From Atriophallophorus winterbourni (lineage: Eukaryota; Platyhelminthes; Trematoda; Plagiorchiida; Microphallidae), in contig JACCGJ010006393.1 of assembly GCA_013407085.1 (NCBI GenBank), positions 62,001 to 126,000 on the forward strand: a DNA stretch of 64,000 nt, in the 5' to 3' direction. Shown piece after piece: positions 49,801 to 61,459 of this stretch; the stretch's first letter is position 1; every line of letters begins with the position of its first letter. The notes below the pieces were generated by a model that ran no database searches, was not told the DNA's origin, and worked only from the letters and a program-made list of their open reading frames with translations. The translations under genes and the position numbers were made by a program.

Positions 49801-52480
49801 TTGAGATGTAAGGTTTCGATATGATGCAGTTGACTTCACATTAATCGTAGTTTATATATGTGTAATAAATGTTATGGACACGTTGCCATGTAACCATACA
49901 TTTTAAATAATCTGGTCAGAAACATTTTAGCCACGTTGAATTATAGAGTAAATATCAAGTGAAATCAAGTTTTCGGTCTCCAATTTGTGACCACCTGTAT
50001 TTTATGCTGTATTTGCGACAGACAATGCAACGCGTGTCTGACTTTTAAAGATACTAAACCCGTATCAGTGTACTTTTAGTCTTATCTGCATTGGAGTACA
50101 TTGAGCTGTACATCACAAAATAACCGCATGAAATACAAGAGCACATTTTGCCTGAAATTTTGCTTGCTCGCGTGCTTTTGCAGGCGAATTAAGACTCGAT
50201 ACTTTAATAACGGATGTATATATTTTTTTACCATTACGTGAAGGTTGCTCAATAACACTCAGTCGGTCGTTTAAGCCGTCTTACATGAGAGAGAATTTCA
50301 ATTTTCAAACAAGGATTTCTAGTGACAGTCGAATTGCTCTAATATGGTGTAGCAATTGTTCATAGTGATTTTCGAACCAAAGGTTAAACCGATGACTTTC
50401 ATACTTCCGATTTATTTAGTGCGGCAAACAAATAGATTTCTGATATAGTGTATTTCTGCCAGTAAATTACGAAAATTGTCTCATTGTATACCTACATATA
50501 AATTTAAACACGTTGAACCATCTCTTAATCGCCACCTACTAAACTCTTAACTAAGAATTCCACCATGTTACACAGATTATGTTCGTTGGTCTTAGAAGGT
50601 ATTGCAGAAACATACCTGCATCTTGCTTCGTTGAAACAATGATTGATCACAAACCAGCTAACACTATTTACATCTCGTTTTCACTTCAAATTATTTTACG
50701 TAAGTGTTTTTTGATGACTGTTTTCCGTATTAAATTTTTGATAAATTTACCATCAAACATGATTTATTTGCCAAACAACACAAGATTGGTTTAGGTTGAA
50801 TCGATTGATGACTTGTTATCTGCGTACAATGAATAAAATATCAATATTTTGATAATCGCTTTAGTTGTCCCGCAAGCAACCACGAACATCTTAGAACACA
50901 TTGATGGTTAACAACACTTAACACGGCGAGCGTTTAGACTAATCGCGAAATTTGATTCGAACTGTGGGCCGAAATCTAGACACACGTCGACCGAAATCGT
51001 AAAACAAAAGTATATGGCGAATTCTACACTTCGCGCACCTGCGCACACCCGCGCACACCGTACACAACGTGGATGGAAGGTAAAGTTGTTTGTCCAACCC
51101 ACGTCATGTGACAAAGTGCACTCTGGAAAAATTGTAGCACTCTCGCCATAGTTTTTTGTCACTGATAGGCATCTCTTGTGTAGAAAATAGGAAATGAATC
51201 TCGGTCGAATCAAACTTTATGTGTGAGGTTTCCACACGTTTTATATCGTAATTGAATAAACCGATGTCCAAGTAAACTGACGCCACGTGAAGCACATAAC
51301 TTTGGACCAATACCAAACTGTATTGGAATCTATGGTGAAAATGTAGTCAAATCCGAATGTGCACTAATATTTAGATATCATATAATCCCGGGGAGAAAAT
51401 AAGTGAGCCTATAAAGCTTCATTGAATAATAATCGAAATTCCAGCTCGAATTTTATGTTGTGTAATTTTCTATATATAGTGAAACAAATAGTGAACGTTG
51501 AATCTCTCATATTAAGAATATAAAGACGACTTCGATAGTATAATTATAGTCTCCTGTTACGAATATACCTTGAGACAATTGGAATAAATTGTTGCAGACG
51601 AAGAGACGCGTTCTTGGAAAAATTATAGCGCGTTTCGAACGACGGATCGATAAATGTTGACATTTGACTTGGTCGAAGTGCATCGAATGCGAATTATTTG
51701 TCGAAATTTCGATAACGGCAAAAGGTCGTTCAAAAACTGTTTCAAAGATGTATTTATGTATTTATATTAAATGCGTTAGAAGTAATTTTGATCCAACCTC
51801 CGGTGATCAGAAATTTGAGAGAATCGGTAGAGAAAATGAAAACAAAACGTATAAAATGAGGCAGTATTTGAAGAGGGAACTTGGATATCTAACAAAGTTG
51901 TTTAAAAATTGAGGGTCATAAAAATATGCCAAATTTATATTCAGGTTGAAAGGGGCTTCCTGTTAGAATATTATTCGACTACGCAACAAAATTTTTCAGG
52001 ATTTTTGAAACTCACCGCATTTAAATTGAAGGATATAACGTCAGTATAGTAACAATCCATTCGTTTATTTATAAACGGTGATAGCATATTGAAAAATAGT
52101 ATCAATTTAAAAATTTGAGATTTAATTTACAGCGAAATTCCAGATATTCTAGAATTTTACGTCTCCAGCGCGAGCATTGCTCAACACTTCTCAAAATTTC
52201 ACATCCAATTATCACATGATGATGTTATTTTAATTGAAGCCTTGTATCGGACTTACATCACAGCTGATCAACTGACGAAATCTTACCAGGAACAGCGATG
52301 CAACCAACGACGTATTATGACAGTTACCACTCTGAAACGGCCACTACGCCTACAACGTAATATGTGTTATCGGGGCTTCTAATTATACATATTTTAGTCA
52401 ATCTATACATTGATTCGGTTCAACTAAAAAAATATTTTTTGAAATCTGAAAATATTTTTCACAGATTTATTCAATCCAAC
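49801..52480. other. AT-rich sequence; local GC patch near 51.0 kb
   Basis: No gene is recognised. Around 50995-51115 there is an isolated GC-rich patch (cgcgcacctgcgcacacc) in otherwise AT-rich DNA. It could be a promoter or first exon, or an unrelated repeat. Confidence 0.35.
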
Positions 52481-53900
52481 AAAGGCAAATGACGTGAGTC
52501 CTACCGATAGGAAACGTCCATAAATAACTCCTATTTATAAAAAAGGAAATCACTACGACGTTTCTAATTACCGATCCGTTACCATGCTACCTGTGATTTC
52601 CAAATTACTTGTGGACCATCTAATGGAACATTTTGTAAAGAAAACAAGAAAGAAAACAGCATGGATTTAGATTGAATTATTCTTGTTTATCTAAACTACT
52701 GATAACGCTTGATGACTGAACACAAGCGGTAAGCAAGCATTTGATCGTGTTGACCATACCCTACTACTGCAGAAGGGCTAGGTATCACTGAGAAGTTGTT
52801 GAATTTGCTAAATGACTACCTAACAAATCGCACTACTCAGGTGCGTGTTGATGGTGCATTATCAAAACCAATTGCAGCAACTAGCGGAAGTCTTAAAGGC
52901 TTGGTCATTGGTACGATCTTCTTTCAGGTTTATGTCAACGAAATAACGGAAATTGTTCGATGTTACATTTCGTTATTTTGGGATGACATAGAGATATGGC
53001 GTTGCATCCGTAACCTAAAAGACTGTCTTCTATTACAAAAAGATTTTGATACGCTTCATAATTGGTCGTTGAAGTACAAACTGCCATTTAACTTCAAGAA
53101 ATGTAGGCTCATGAATATAGGAAATCGAGTATGATTCACATACCATATAGGTTCACATGTCCTTCAATATTGCAGCAAGAAAAAGATTCGGGTGTCTGTA
53201 TATGATACAGTTTTAAAACGTCACTTCAAACTAACAATGCCTTTGCTAAGGCAACAAGTGTGCGCAATCTTCTTTAGCAGGTATTTGGGAAAGTTTTACC
53301 AAGGATCATGAATACATACTTGATACCAGACGTGTTATTCGTTGTGCAAAAAGGGTGTTCGTGGGTCAAGAAGGATGTAGAACTATTGTAGCGATTCTAC
53401 CACCTCCCAACAAAACTAGGCCTCAGTATCCAAAACAAGCCTTATCAAGAAATGATAGATCTCATGAATCGGTTCGACTTTCCCTATAGACGAATCAGAG
53501 CAGACCTAATCCTACTTCACAAAATATTCCATACCACAAACCGTCCTTTACAGGACCTATTCACGCGAACGGATACGATAGATTGTCGGACTGATGGATA
53601 TGTGCTGGTGGTACCCTAATCCCGCCTGAAATTTAGAACTTATTTTTAAGCTCTCCGTGTCTGTTTTACTTGAGACCGTTTGCATTCTATGGCTGCTAAC
53701 TCCACTATCATGCATGACTTTAAATCGAAATTAGACGCATTTTTATTGAAGTTCGTTTCCACGAATACTTATATACTGTTCAATCTATCTGCTTATCTTG
53801 TTTTGTACACGCACATTTCAATTTTCACCATCGTCTGGTTATTATTGAGCTTGTTGCTTTTCAGGGAGTTAAAAACATTGAAGTAACTTTAATTACCTTG
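52480..53900 (+). pseudogene. LINE RT pseudogene (same group as 36.5-38.3 kb)
   Basis: Recognisable in order: TPIYKKGNHYDVSNYRSVTM and LPVISKLL (about 52525-52610), SGKQAFDRVDHTLLL, then frame 52796-53134 with LNDYLTNRTTQVRVDGALSK and LFWDDIEIWR in place of the catalytic FADD box (Ala replaced by Trp). The thumb RRIRADLILLHKIF is near 53490. The last segment DFKSKLDAFL is near 53715. The 3' UTR 'gagcttgttgcttttcag' follows. It is disabled by multiple stops. Confidence 0.72.
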
Positions 53901-55145
53901 AATTCGAACATCACGTTTTACGCATAGAAGGTTCTCGTTTTGTAAGTTTATTGTAGCAAGTGTAACAGCCAAAGGGAATACAAGTTCATAGGGGAAGAAC
54001 CACTTAGATAATGAGTTGTAATGTGATAAAATTGATGTTTATTTTTGCTGTCATTTTGACATCATGCATTGTATGTGTGTTAACGATCAAATGTTAGAAA
54101 GAGGATTGCGTGGTATCATGAAGCACAAAATTTTGACCAGAATTACAAACAAATGTTGACTTTAAAAACTACGGTAGAGGGACGTATTTCGTTGCTCATA
54201 TCCCGTGCAATTTATAGTCGTTTAAAAATAGAAGCAGATTCATTGCGTGTTAGGTAGTAAATCAATCAAAAGAACCGTTTCTTTGCTCATCTATCTCTAA
54301 TTTACTTTCCACTACCTAGTCCGGCATGATTGCATTTATCAAGTAGCGACAGAAAGATTTATGTTCAGAGTAATAAAATGTTCAACACGGAATCACTGGT
54401 ATGATAAGTTCATATTAAAAACCGCGATATTTAAAATTGATTTCTGGCTTGATTTTGAGTTAATAATCATTTGGACAGTAGTTATATTTGTGAGTCATGT
54501 GATCAACAGCTACAAATGCGGCAATTTATTGGCGTTCAGCCGCTTGATTAGGGAACAACGTGTCTTGTCGTTCTGAACATTGCTGTTCAATGTGTAAAAT
54601 TTATCTGAAAGTTTGAAATCGTGTGTATTAATTATCTCAATCACAAAACAGTAATTTTCACATTAATACATTTTCCCGTGATTAACACTTTGAAGTTGTT
54701 TAGCATATAACTGTAGCTTCAAAACAATATCTTGTTAAACTATAATTAGTTATGCGCTAAAACGCTGTTAACAAATCCAAATCGTGCTGTCCATATCTGA
54801 TGAGTACACGCAGCGTGAAACCACTCGTAGGTTTGGTGATGGAAAAGCATTCAAACATTAATATTCCGATACTTAAAAGATGCTATCCACAACGGAATGA
54901 GGATGCTAGTGTTCTATGATTAATTGTGGTAATTTGCAAATGAGTGAAGACCTCGATAACCAAAGCAGATTTTCATTATCTAACAGAATCATTGCTCGGA
55001 GTTAACGTGGTCGATACTCCATGGTTGTCCTCAAGCCCATTCGGTGGTCGTTCTTTAGAGTAATAACCGAAAATCTTATCTGAATTTAGCATGCATAAAA
55101 GATGATTGTTTTCGACCATTAAAATTATTGTGATGTCAAGTGAAG
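53900..55145. other. AT-rich sequence with one degenerate hammerhead repeat
   Basis: Apart from the relic at 54789-54860 nothing is recognised. Confidence 0.4.
54789..54860 (+). ncRNA. Degenerate hammerhead repeat, family 1
   Basis: It keeps CUGAUGA and GAAACC, followed by 'gatggaaaagcattcaaac', but stem II and stem III are poorly paired. Confidence 0.4.
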
Positions 55146-55354
55146 ATTAAAAACAGGATAATAGTTGTTTAGAATATTTCTCATGTGCTGTTCATCGGTG
55201 AATAATTACTTAAGAACAGTGCCCCACTACTTTTGTGATGTTTGCACATGCTCAGTCATTCTTATCGTATACCACTCCCGTCCGCTTTTGAGCATTAGCC
55301 CGTTTTCTTTTAATAAGTATCAGAAACGTTGAGAACGTGTTCGTGTATCTAATG
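55146..55354. repeat. 209-bp direct repeat, left copy
   Basis: It is nearly identical to 55630-55837. The two copies bracket the retrozyme-like insertion. Differences are a few substitutions and a one-base indel. Confidence 0.9.
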
Positions 55355-55359
55355 TTGAA

Positions 55360-55629
55360 GTGGGGTGTGTGTGACGGAAAAGCATTCAAATGAATATTTT
55401 GTTTCATGGTTATGGGTGTACCCCCATTAAACATGTGTTTGGACACATGTGATTGAACAGGTTGGTCGTACCAGCCTTATCCAACAGTGGCATGCAAGCG
55501 CTCTTTGTTTACCATTCCTCCACTGTTTCAAGCGCATGCGGATCCTGATCTTACTGTCCATACCTGATGAGTGCAAACAGCACAAAACCGGTCGTGGCGT
55601 GTGTGTGACGGAAAAGCATGCGAATGAAT
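55360..55629 (+). mobile_element. Retrozyme-like hammerhead repeat, 234-nt monomer plus partial second unit
   Basis: It begins with GUGGGGUGUGUGUGACGG at 55360, exactly the expected 5' end of a self-cleaved RNA. It runs 234 nt to the hammerhead cleavage residue at 55593 and extends ~36 nt into the next unit. Sequence and unit length match 46930-47210 in the opposite orientation. Confidence 0.8.
55557..55600 (+). ncRNA. Hammerhead motif, family 1, one core change
   Basis: It has CUGAUGA (55564-55570), perfect GUGC/GCAC stem II (55571-55583), AAA instead of GAA (55584-55586), ACCGGU stem III and C17 (55593). Stem I has three pairs, then a mismatch. The G12-to-A change should strongly reduce cleavage. 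Confidence 0.65.
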
Positions 55630-55837
55630 ATTAAAAACAGGATAATAGTTGTTTAGATTATTTCTCATGTACTGTTCATCGGTGAATAATTACTTAGGAA
55701 CAGTGCCCCACTACTTTTGTGATGTTTGCACATGCTCAGTCATTCTTATCGTATACCACTCCCGTCCGCTTTTGAGCATTAGCCCGTTTTCTTTTATAAG
55801 TATCAGAAACGTTGAGAACGTGTTCGTGTATCTAATG
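55630..55837. repeat. 209-bp direct repeat, right copy
   Basis: It is the partner of 55146-55354. The sequence diverges immediately after 'gtgtatctaatg' in both copies. Confidence 0.9.
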
Positions 55838-56552
55838 CGGAGTGATAGATGCATTTGATGATATATGCAATTAGGATTTTTTCCATGATAAGATGCGTGA
55901 AAATACGTGTCTGAAGTAAAATCTTGAATAACGCAAGTACACAAGTACCGTAGAAAAGAGACTGAATTCTCTTCTTCTTATTGATGCATCTCAAGGATAA
56001 GACAACTACAAGGTTGATTAGGAATTTATATTTCGAGCGAACCTCTACAGGACTCAGTGCTAGGATTAATGAAAACAAAATGCGGATCAGAATGCACCCA
56101 TGCATTTTCAGTGAATATCGATAATTGATACGGGATTCAGAATTTGCTGAACATGTCCTGTACACTGATCTTAGCGTTCGTCTTGATAATTTTATCAAAT
56201 AAAACGAATTTTTCCTGTGGCGTATGAAATAACACAGACTATTGGGATGAGTTCAACCATGTGTATTGGAGGGAATTTCTTAATAATCATACATTCAGGT
56301 CAGAAATGGATAAACATCAACTTGCATGCTTGCTAGTTGCTATGTGGATTAGGCAAGCAGGCTAATATTTCAGAGGACGTTAATCATACAAACCTAACAA
56401 TATAGGGATTACAATGTATGCAGGGAGTGCATTAACTAATCATAATTTTCCATGAATATATTAACAAGCTTATCGGCTGCCATGGTCTGTGATATTCTCA
56501 GTCAACTTATGATTGGTTAGCCGGATGAAATTTAAACCTGAACCCAGTTCGT

Positions 56553-56602
56553 AATGACGTCTGACAAAGTTTCTTTGTCAGAATAGAAACGTCACCAATA
56601 AA
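56553..56602 (+). ncRNA. Hammerhead-like motif, family 3, mutated
   Basis: It has CUGACAA for CUGANGA, a hairpin-forming stem II region, GAAACGUC with C17, and a very short stem I. It is probably a relic of a PLE terminal repeat. Confidence 0.4.
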
Positions 56603-58333
56603 CTGCTCTAAACAATTCTTTACGAGTTTTCTTTATCTTTATTGTTCACATTTCTTAAACTAATTTTCCAATGCAACTTTCTTGCTGATATCTTTCATTA
56701 TGAAGACAAAGTGGGATCAGTTCAAAAAAAGCATTGAGAATACTAATGGTTTTTTTCCACGCTGTCCAACGCGTGTGTATCTAGACATAACTTTTAGAAT
56801 ATATAGATATATATATATCTTTCTAACTCATAGTAGATTCCGAAGAGACAATAAAATCCTCGGCATGACCGAAGCAAACTCACCTAAAATGATGAAGAGA
56901 AACAATTCGTTGTTCAGCCGAATGTTGTTTTTTTAAACTCCAATTCAAATTAATCGGCAATTATGTGGTTGCGCACAGAATTGACTCGCAGTATAAGAAA
57001 TAATTGTTTCAGATAAAGTTTAACTCCTAAGTACACTTTCTCATTTGTACGAATTCGAATTTTCGATATCAGATTTGGGAAAATTAAATGTGCAAAGAAT
57101 TTCAATTCAAGCCATCTGAATCTTTTTTACATTTGATCCACTATCGGTTTCGAACCGCTGCTGAGCACCAGGCGGATCTATTAATTTTCGTTCGATTCAG
57201 ACGTCAGAAAGTCTTACAATAAAAATACTAATGTAAAGCGTTGAAGATGAAACTGACTATTTATTTTGCAATTGATTTTCTTCATTTAGTCGAACATTTT
57301 CACGTGTACCCCAATAAGTCGGGGTTAAAATTGCGTAATCGACTGCATCTGAAAAGACATTTCTCTAAATGGTTTTAATTTGATTTGAAATGAAATAAAT
57401 AAATCTTTCGAGGGGTTTTACAATCAATCACGAAAGCTGGAAAATCTAAACCGAATCAATATTTCATAAGGTATGTATCACAAATTATCAGCTAAAAATT
57501 TCATTTTAATTCCATCGTAGTGTTTAAAGCGATCATGCAACACCGTTGAATCATTTTAGTCTGCATAAACATTTTTCAGAATAATCCTATCTGCGTTAGG
57601 TGCACTAAAGTGATAACACCACGTTCGACTAAAATGTACACGAAAATAATTTGAACTGCATGCAAAGATTGTTTGGATTTTTCTAGTCCGCTCGCATGAT
57701 TTCAACATACGGGATATGTATAAATTATACCGGTTTTTTGTACACAAAAATATCGATTTGAAGAACTTAGGGTTAAAATTAAAACTAATTATCAGCCCAG
57801 CGCTGCGTTTTATTGTATGTTTCGTTGACTAAGTTGCTTTTTCCTTGAAAAACAAGATTTTTCCTACGTGTAAAATGAATCAACTTGTATCCGGTTGATG
57901 ATTTGCTAGACTTGACATAAAGCAACAACATCAAAACTAGCGCTTACAGCATTTTCTGAATCGTTTTGCCTCATAACAGAAGCAAATAGACACCGAATGT
58001 CGGAAATTAAAGCGCCACTAAATTAAGTTGTGCTTAGGTCACCCATCAATAACTTGTTATGGATGCGATTCAGATAGATGGGGTCAGACTTGAAAGTCAC
58101 ACTTACTCGTGTTTTATCGTCACGTTTTTGCTCTATCTATATCTTTAGTTCATCAACAGCATTCGTGAATTTAATGTTCTATTTGAGGTTGTGCCTTGTA
58201 GTGCTTTTCTTATAATCTCACGTTCAAGCTACTAAAACGAACTAATTCCTGGTTGTGCCTTACGAAATTTATTCGAAACAAAATTCTGAAGATTTTCTCT
58301 GGGCAAATGTGTTTATTTGTATGCATTTCCATC

Positions 58334-58400
58334 AGACACACATCCAACACCCTTTTACAGCTGGATTTACTCATCAGGTAGTTAGAATACGATCAGGAAC
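58334..58400 (-). ncRNA. Degenerate hammerhead repeat, family 1
   Basis: The minus strand keeps CUACCUGAUGAGU but the GAAA/stem III part is lost (UAAAAGGG). The downstream 'gatggaaatgcatacaaat' identifies the family. Confidence 0.35.
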
Positions 58401-58680
58401 ACTTAATTAGAAAAAATTTTGAAATAGCAAACAATGTTTCAAGTAATCCCTCCGGTTTCCTTTAATGGCTTTAGGTTCAGCAGAAGAATTTTTCCGAATA
58501 TCTCAGCGTTACCTTATCACAAAGTCTCAACTGGACTGATCATGTGACTGCACAATTATTGAACGTTCGAAGGCTATCTTTTGTTGCTATACGCCTGCGT
58601 TCCTTTTGGTCCTACCTGATGTAGTTATACATTTTGTTTTTTTTTCTCGCATTGTTCACCACTTCCTCTATGCATCCCAT

Positions 58681-59150
58681 ATAATTTTCCCGTTTAATTA
58701 AAAAGGATTTCCGAATGATCAAAAGAGGCATTACGCCCGACTGAGCTATGACTTTAACGAGTTAATTCAAACTATGATCGTTGAACGACAGATCTGCGAA
58801 TGTGACAGATTGCTTAGAGCCATATCTCCCGATAATGCACACCCACTGCATGAGGTCCTCATGGAATGCAAATGGTTCTCATCTACGCGAAGCCAATATC
58901 TCGTCCCTTATTTGAGAACTGAAAGATTCCGGAATTCTTCCGTCCCTTACCTTGCCCGCTATTTGGTAGATCAATCAAAATTTATTCTTGATTTATGGAG
59001 GTTACTGACTGTTTATTTTGACACTGAATCTTCACCCTCACAATTTTACGTAGTGATTTAGAGAACTATTCACGTGTGGTTGAATTAAGATTATTGCTGG
59101 AAATTTGTGTACTCGAATAAAGTCATTTTCTTCTTCTTCTTCTTCTCTTT
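58681..59150 (+). mobile_element. LINE C-terminal fragment with (TTC)n tail
   Basis: A continuous frame (about 58705-59061) reads FPNDQKRHYARLSYDFNELI, then LRTERFRNSSVPYLARYL, resembling the RTxRFxNSFVPxAxxxLN end of L2/CR1-group LINEs. It ends in (TTC)n at 59128-59146. No RT core is present. A host gene fragment is less likely because of the tail. Confidence 0.5.
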
Positions 59151-60564
59151 TGAACAAGATTAGCGGTTGCATTCTACATTTGGATACATTTGGTGTGATT
59201 TGCGATACATTATTTTGAAAATTAGTTGTCAGTAGGAAGCCTCTGTCGATTTTGAAGTAAACTCTCAAGGTCAATGTTCACATTTGTTTTACTATACATA
59301 GCTGTTTAAACAATCGGTACATAAAAGGCATGAAAGTTATATCGTAAATTATTGCATGATATATAAACGAATTCAATTTTGAGCTTCTAGAACAATGAAA
59401 ACTTTATTTTGCAAACATGGAAAGAAGAAACTCGGATATAGGGAAGTTCTGGAATGTGATACCATATGTTAGAACCGATATTTGATAATGAATGACATTT
59501 CAGTAGATCATGATGCCGATGCTGGAAAGTAGCAATTACAACATTAAAAGTACTACTTGAAGACAGTATTACGTGTATATAATGTTGAAAATGGAGCTTG
59601 CGCTTAAAATGATTTTAAAATAAAGTAAGTACTGGAAAGTCTAGAGTGAACTATAGAATAAACAACAAACTTGCGGTACGTACAGTGAGACAAAATACAT
59701 GCGAATGTGGAGTAATAGATAAGTTTAGGTTAAAAGCCAAGGTGACACTTTTAAAATAGATGCGTATGAACTTGATTCAGGATAATGTTAATGAGATTAG
59801 TCAAAGTAAGCTAATGGAAATTGGCAATATCTTTATGATTCAGAGGTTCTTTGTAGTATATATCTAATAAAGGTATCCTAAAAAGCACCACGCCGTTCGT
59901 AATACAGTTCGGGGAATGAACGTTTTGCACTTTCATCCAACCAGCTGCAATTGTATTCAAAAAGCACTTCCGGTATGACCATCTTCTATGTCCACTTTAT
60001 CAGATTATTAAGGACGAAATTTGAAGTAAATATTGTAACGATTCTACGTAAGAAGAGAAAATGATATAGAATCACACACTTTTGGAATAAACGATAATGC
60101 ACTCTATTGATTTTAAAGTATTGAGATTGCGTTCTTCGACATGCAGAATTTGACAACTGATGTTGTGTTGCCGAGCTGTTTGGAAACTGCGAATTAAAAG
60201 ATTATTAATAAAATATGAATATTTCCAGTGACGTTTTGTATTGTTTATACTACGAATTATGGGATATTTATTGCTGAGCGTTCACAAAATGTTTTCTATT
60301 TTCAAACGAATTTCGTACAACACCGTCAATTTTGATCAGAAGGTATATACCAAACATTTAATTTTCCATGTTTTCCAATTTAAATCAACGTTGTGAAAGG
60401 GGAACTTACAACTATTCGGGCGCTATTCTCCATGATACGATTCCTTTTTAACCTGGGTGGGAGTATTTAAAAAGATATTAATCGGTATCATCAGCACATG
60501 CTCCATATTATTTAAGAAATTGTGCAAGTGTACATAAAGTTCATTATTACATTTTGATTCCAGA
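59151..60564. other. AT-rich sequence, nothing recognised
   Basis: No coding frame, repeat family or structured RNA was seen. It may be intron sequence upstream of the exon at 60565. Confidence 0.4.
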
Positions 60565-61427
60565 TGGCGACGGGAGCAATTGAAGTACCACAACAAAAGA
60601 ACAGAAAGTACAATTTCAAAAACGCATTCAACCTGTTCAAAGATAAGGTAAAAAATTGTACGCAGTCTGGCTGTATGAAGATTATTTATATGGTCTAACT
60701 TTGATTGATATGTATCGCGAAAAATTGGCTATGTCACTCTGAAATACAAACGAAATATTGATGGATTTGTTTAAGTAAGGTGAATGTAATCCGAGTAAAT
60801 TTCGCGAATCACAAATAATAATTAAAACTTTTCACAAAAGTAATCCAGTGAAAATGAACCAAAATAAGTGCTCACTGGGCGCTGACCAGAATATTCTCTG
60901 TTGAAATATATTCCGATATTCAGAAAAATCTCATATTTATATATGGATTTAGGCTGGAACAATTTATATCTGTTAAATCAGGAACTCTGTCATCCCAGAG
61001 GTAACGATTGAATGAAATAAGGTTGGCAAATTTAGGCATACTTTAGGCATACGAGCATCGTGGTTATGCCACTGGTTCGACGATGACTGGGAATGCGGTA
61101 ACAAATTTTCTACACCAATATTCGTTCATTTTACGCAGTTAAATGCCTGATGGAAATTTATAATTTATAATTCCTTGATATCCTATACAAATAACCCAAC
61201 ATAACCGATAATATGGTTTAGTATCGACAAAATAGCACTTTTTCCATTTTTTTCTAAAATATAATTAAATTTATCTGTTTGATTCTGCGAATTAAGCAGC
61301 GAGGAACAATCCCGTGTGCGTTTCATTCTGCGTGATGCTGAAAATGACCTGAAGAGAGAAGTGGGATCACATGAGAATGAATTTTACAGCATATAACGAA
61401 CAATATTATTATCATCTCTGTTTAGCA

Positions 61428-61459
<32 letters not shown>

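Larger units (their letters stand above)
55838..58680. other. AT-rich sequence with two hammerhead relics
   Basis: Besides the family-3 motif at 56553-56602 and the relic at 58334-58400, I see no gene or repeat family. Confidence 0.4.

Noticed and set aside
55846..56200. Minus-strand 131-codon frame as a LINE RT C-terminus
   Set aside because: A few residues (LALFKILLQTRIFTHL) are suggestive, but no second conserved block is found, so I did not call it.
61296..61392. Longer reading SEEQSRVRFILRDAENDLKR to a stop at about 61392 as one exon
   Set aside because: The acceptors at 61296 and 61299 put the segment out of phase with the preceding exon. Only the 61304 acceptor fits, and even then the donor is weak, so I kept it as optional within the chain.
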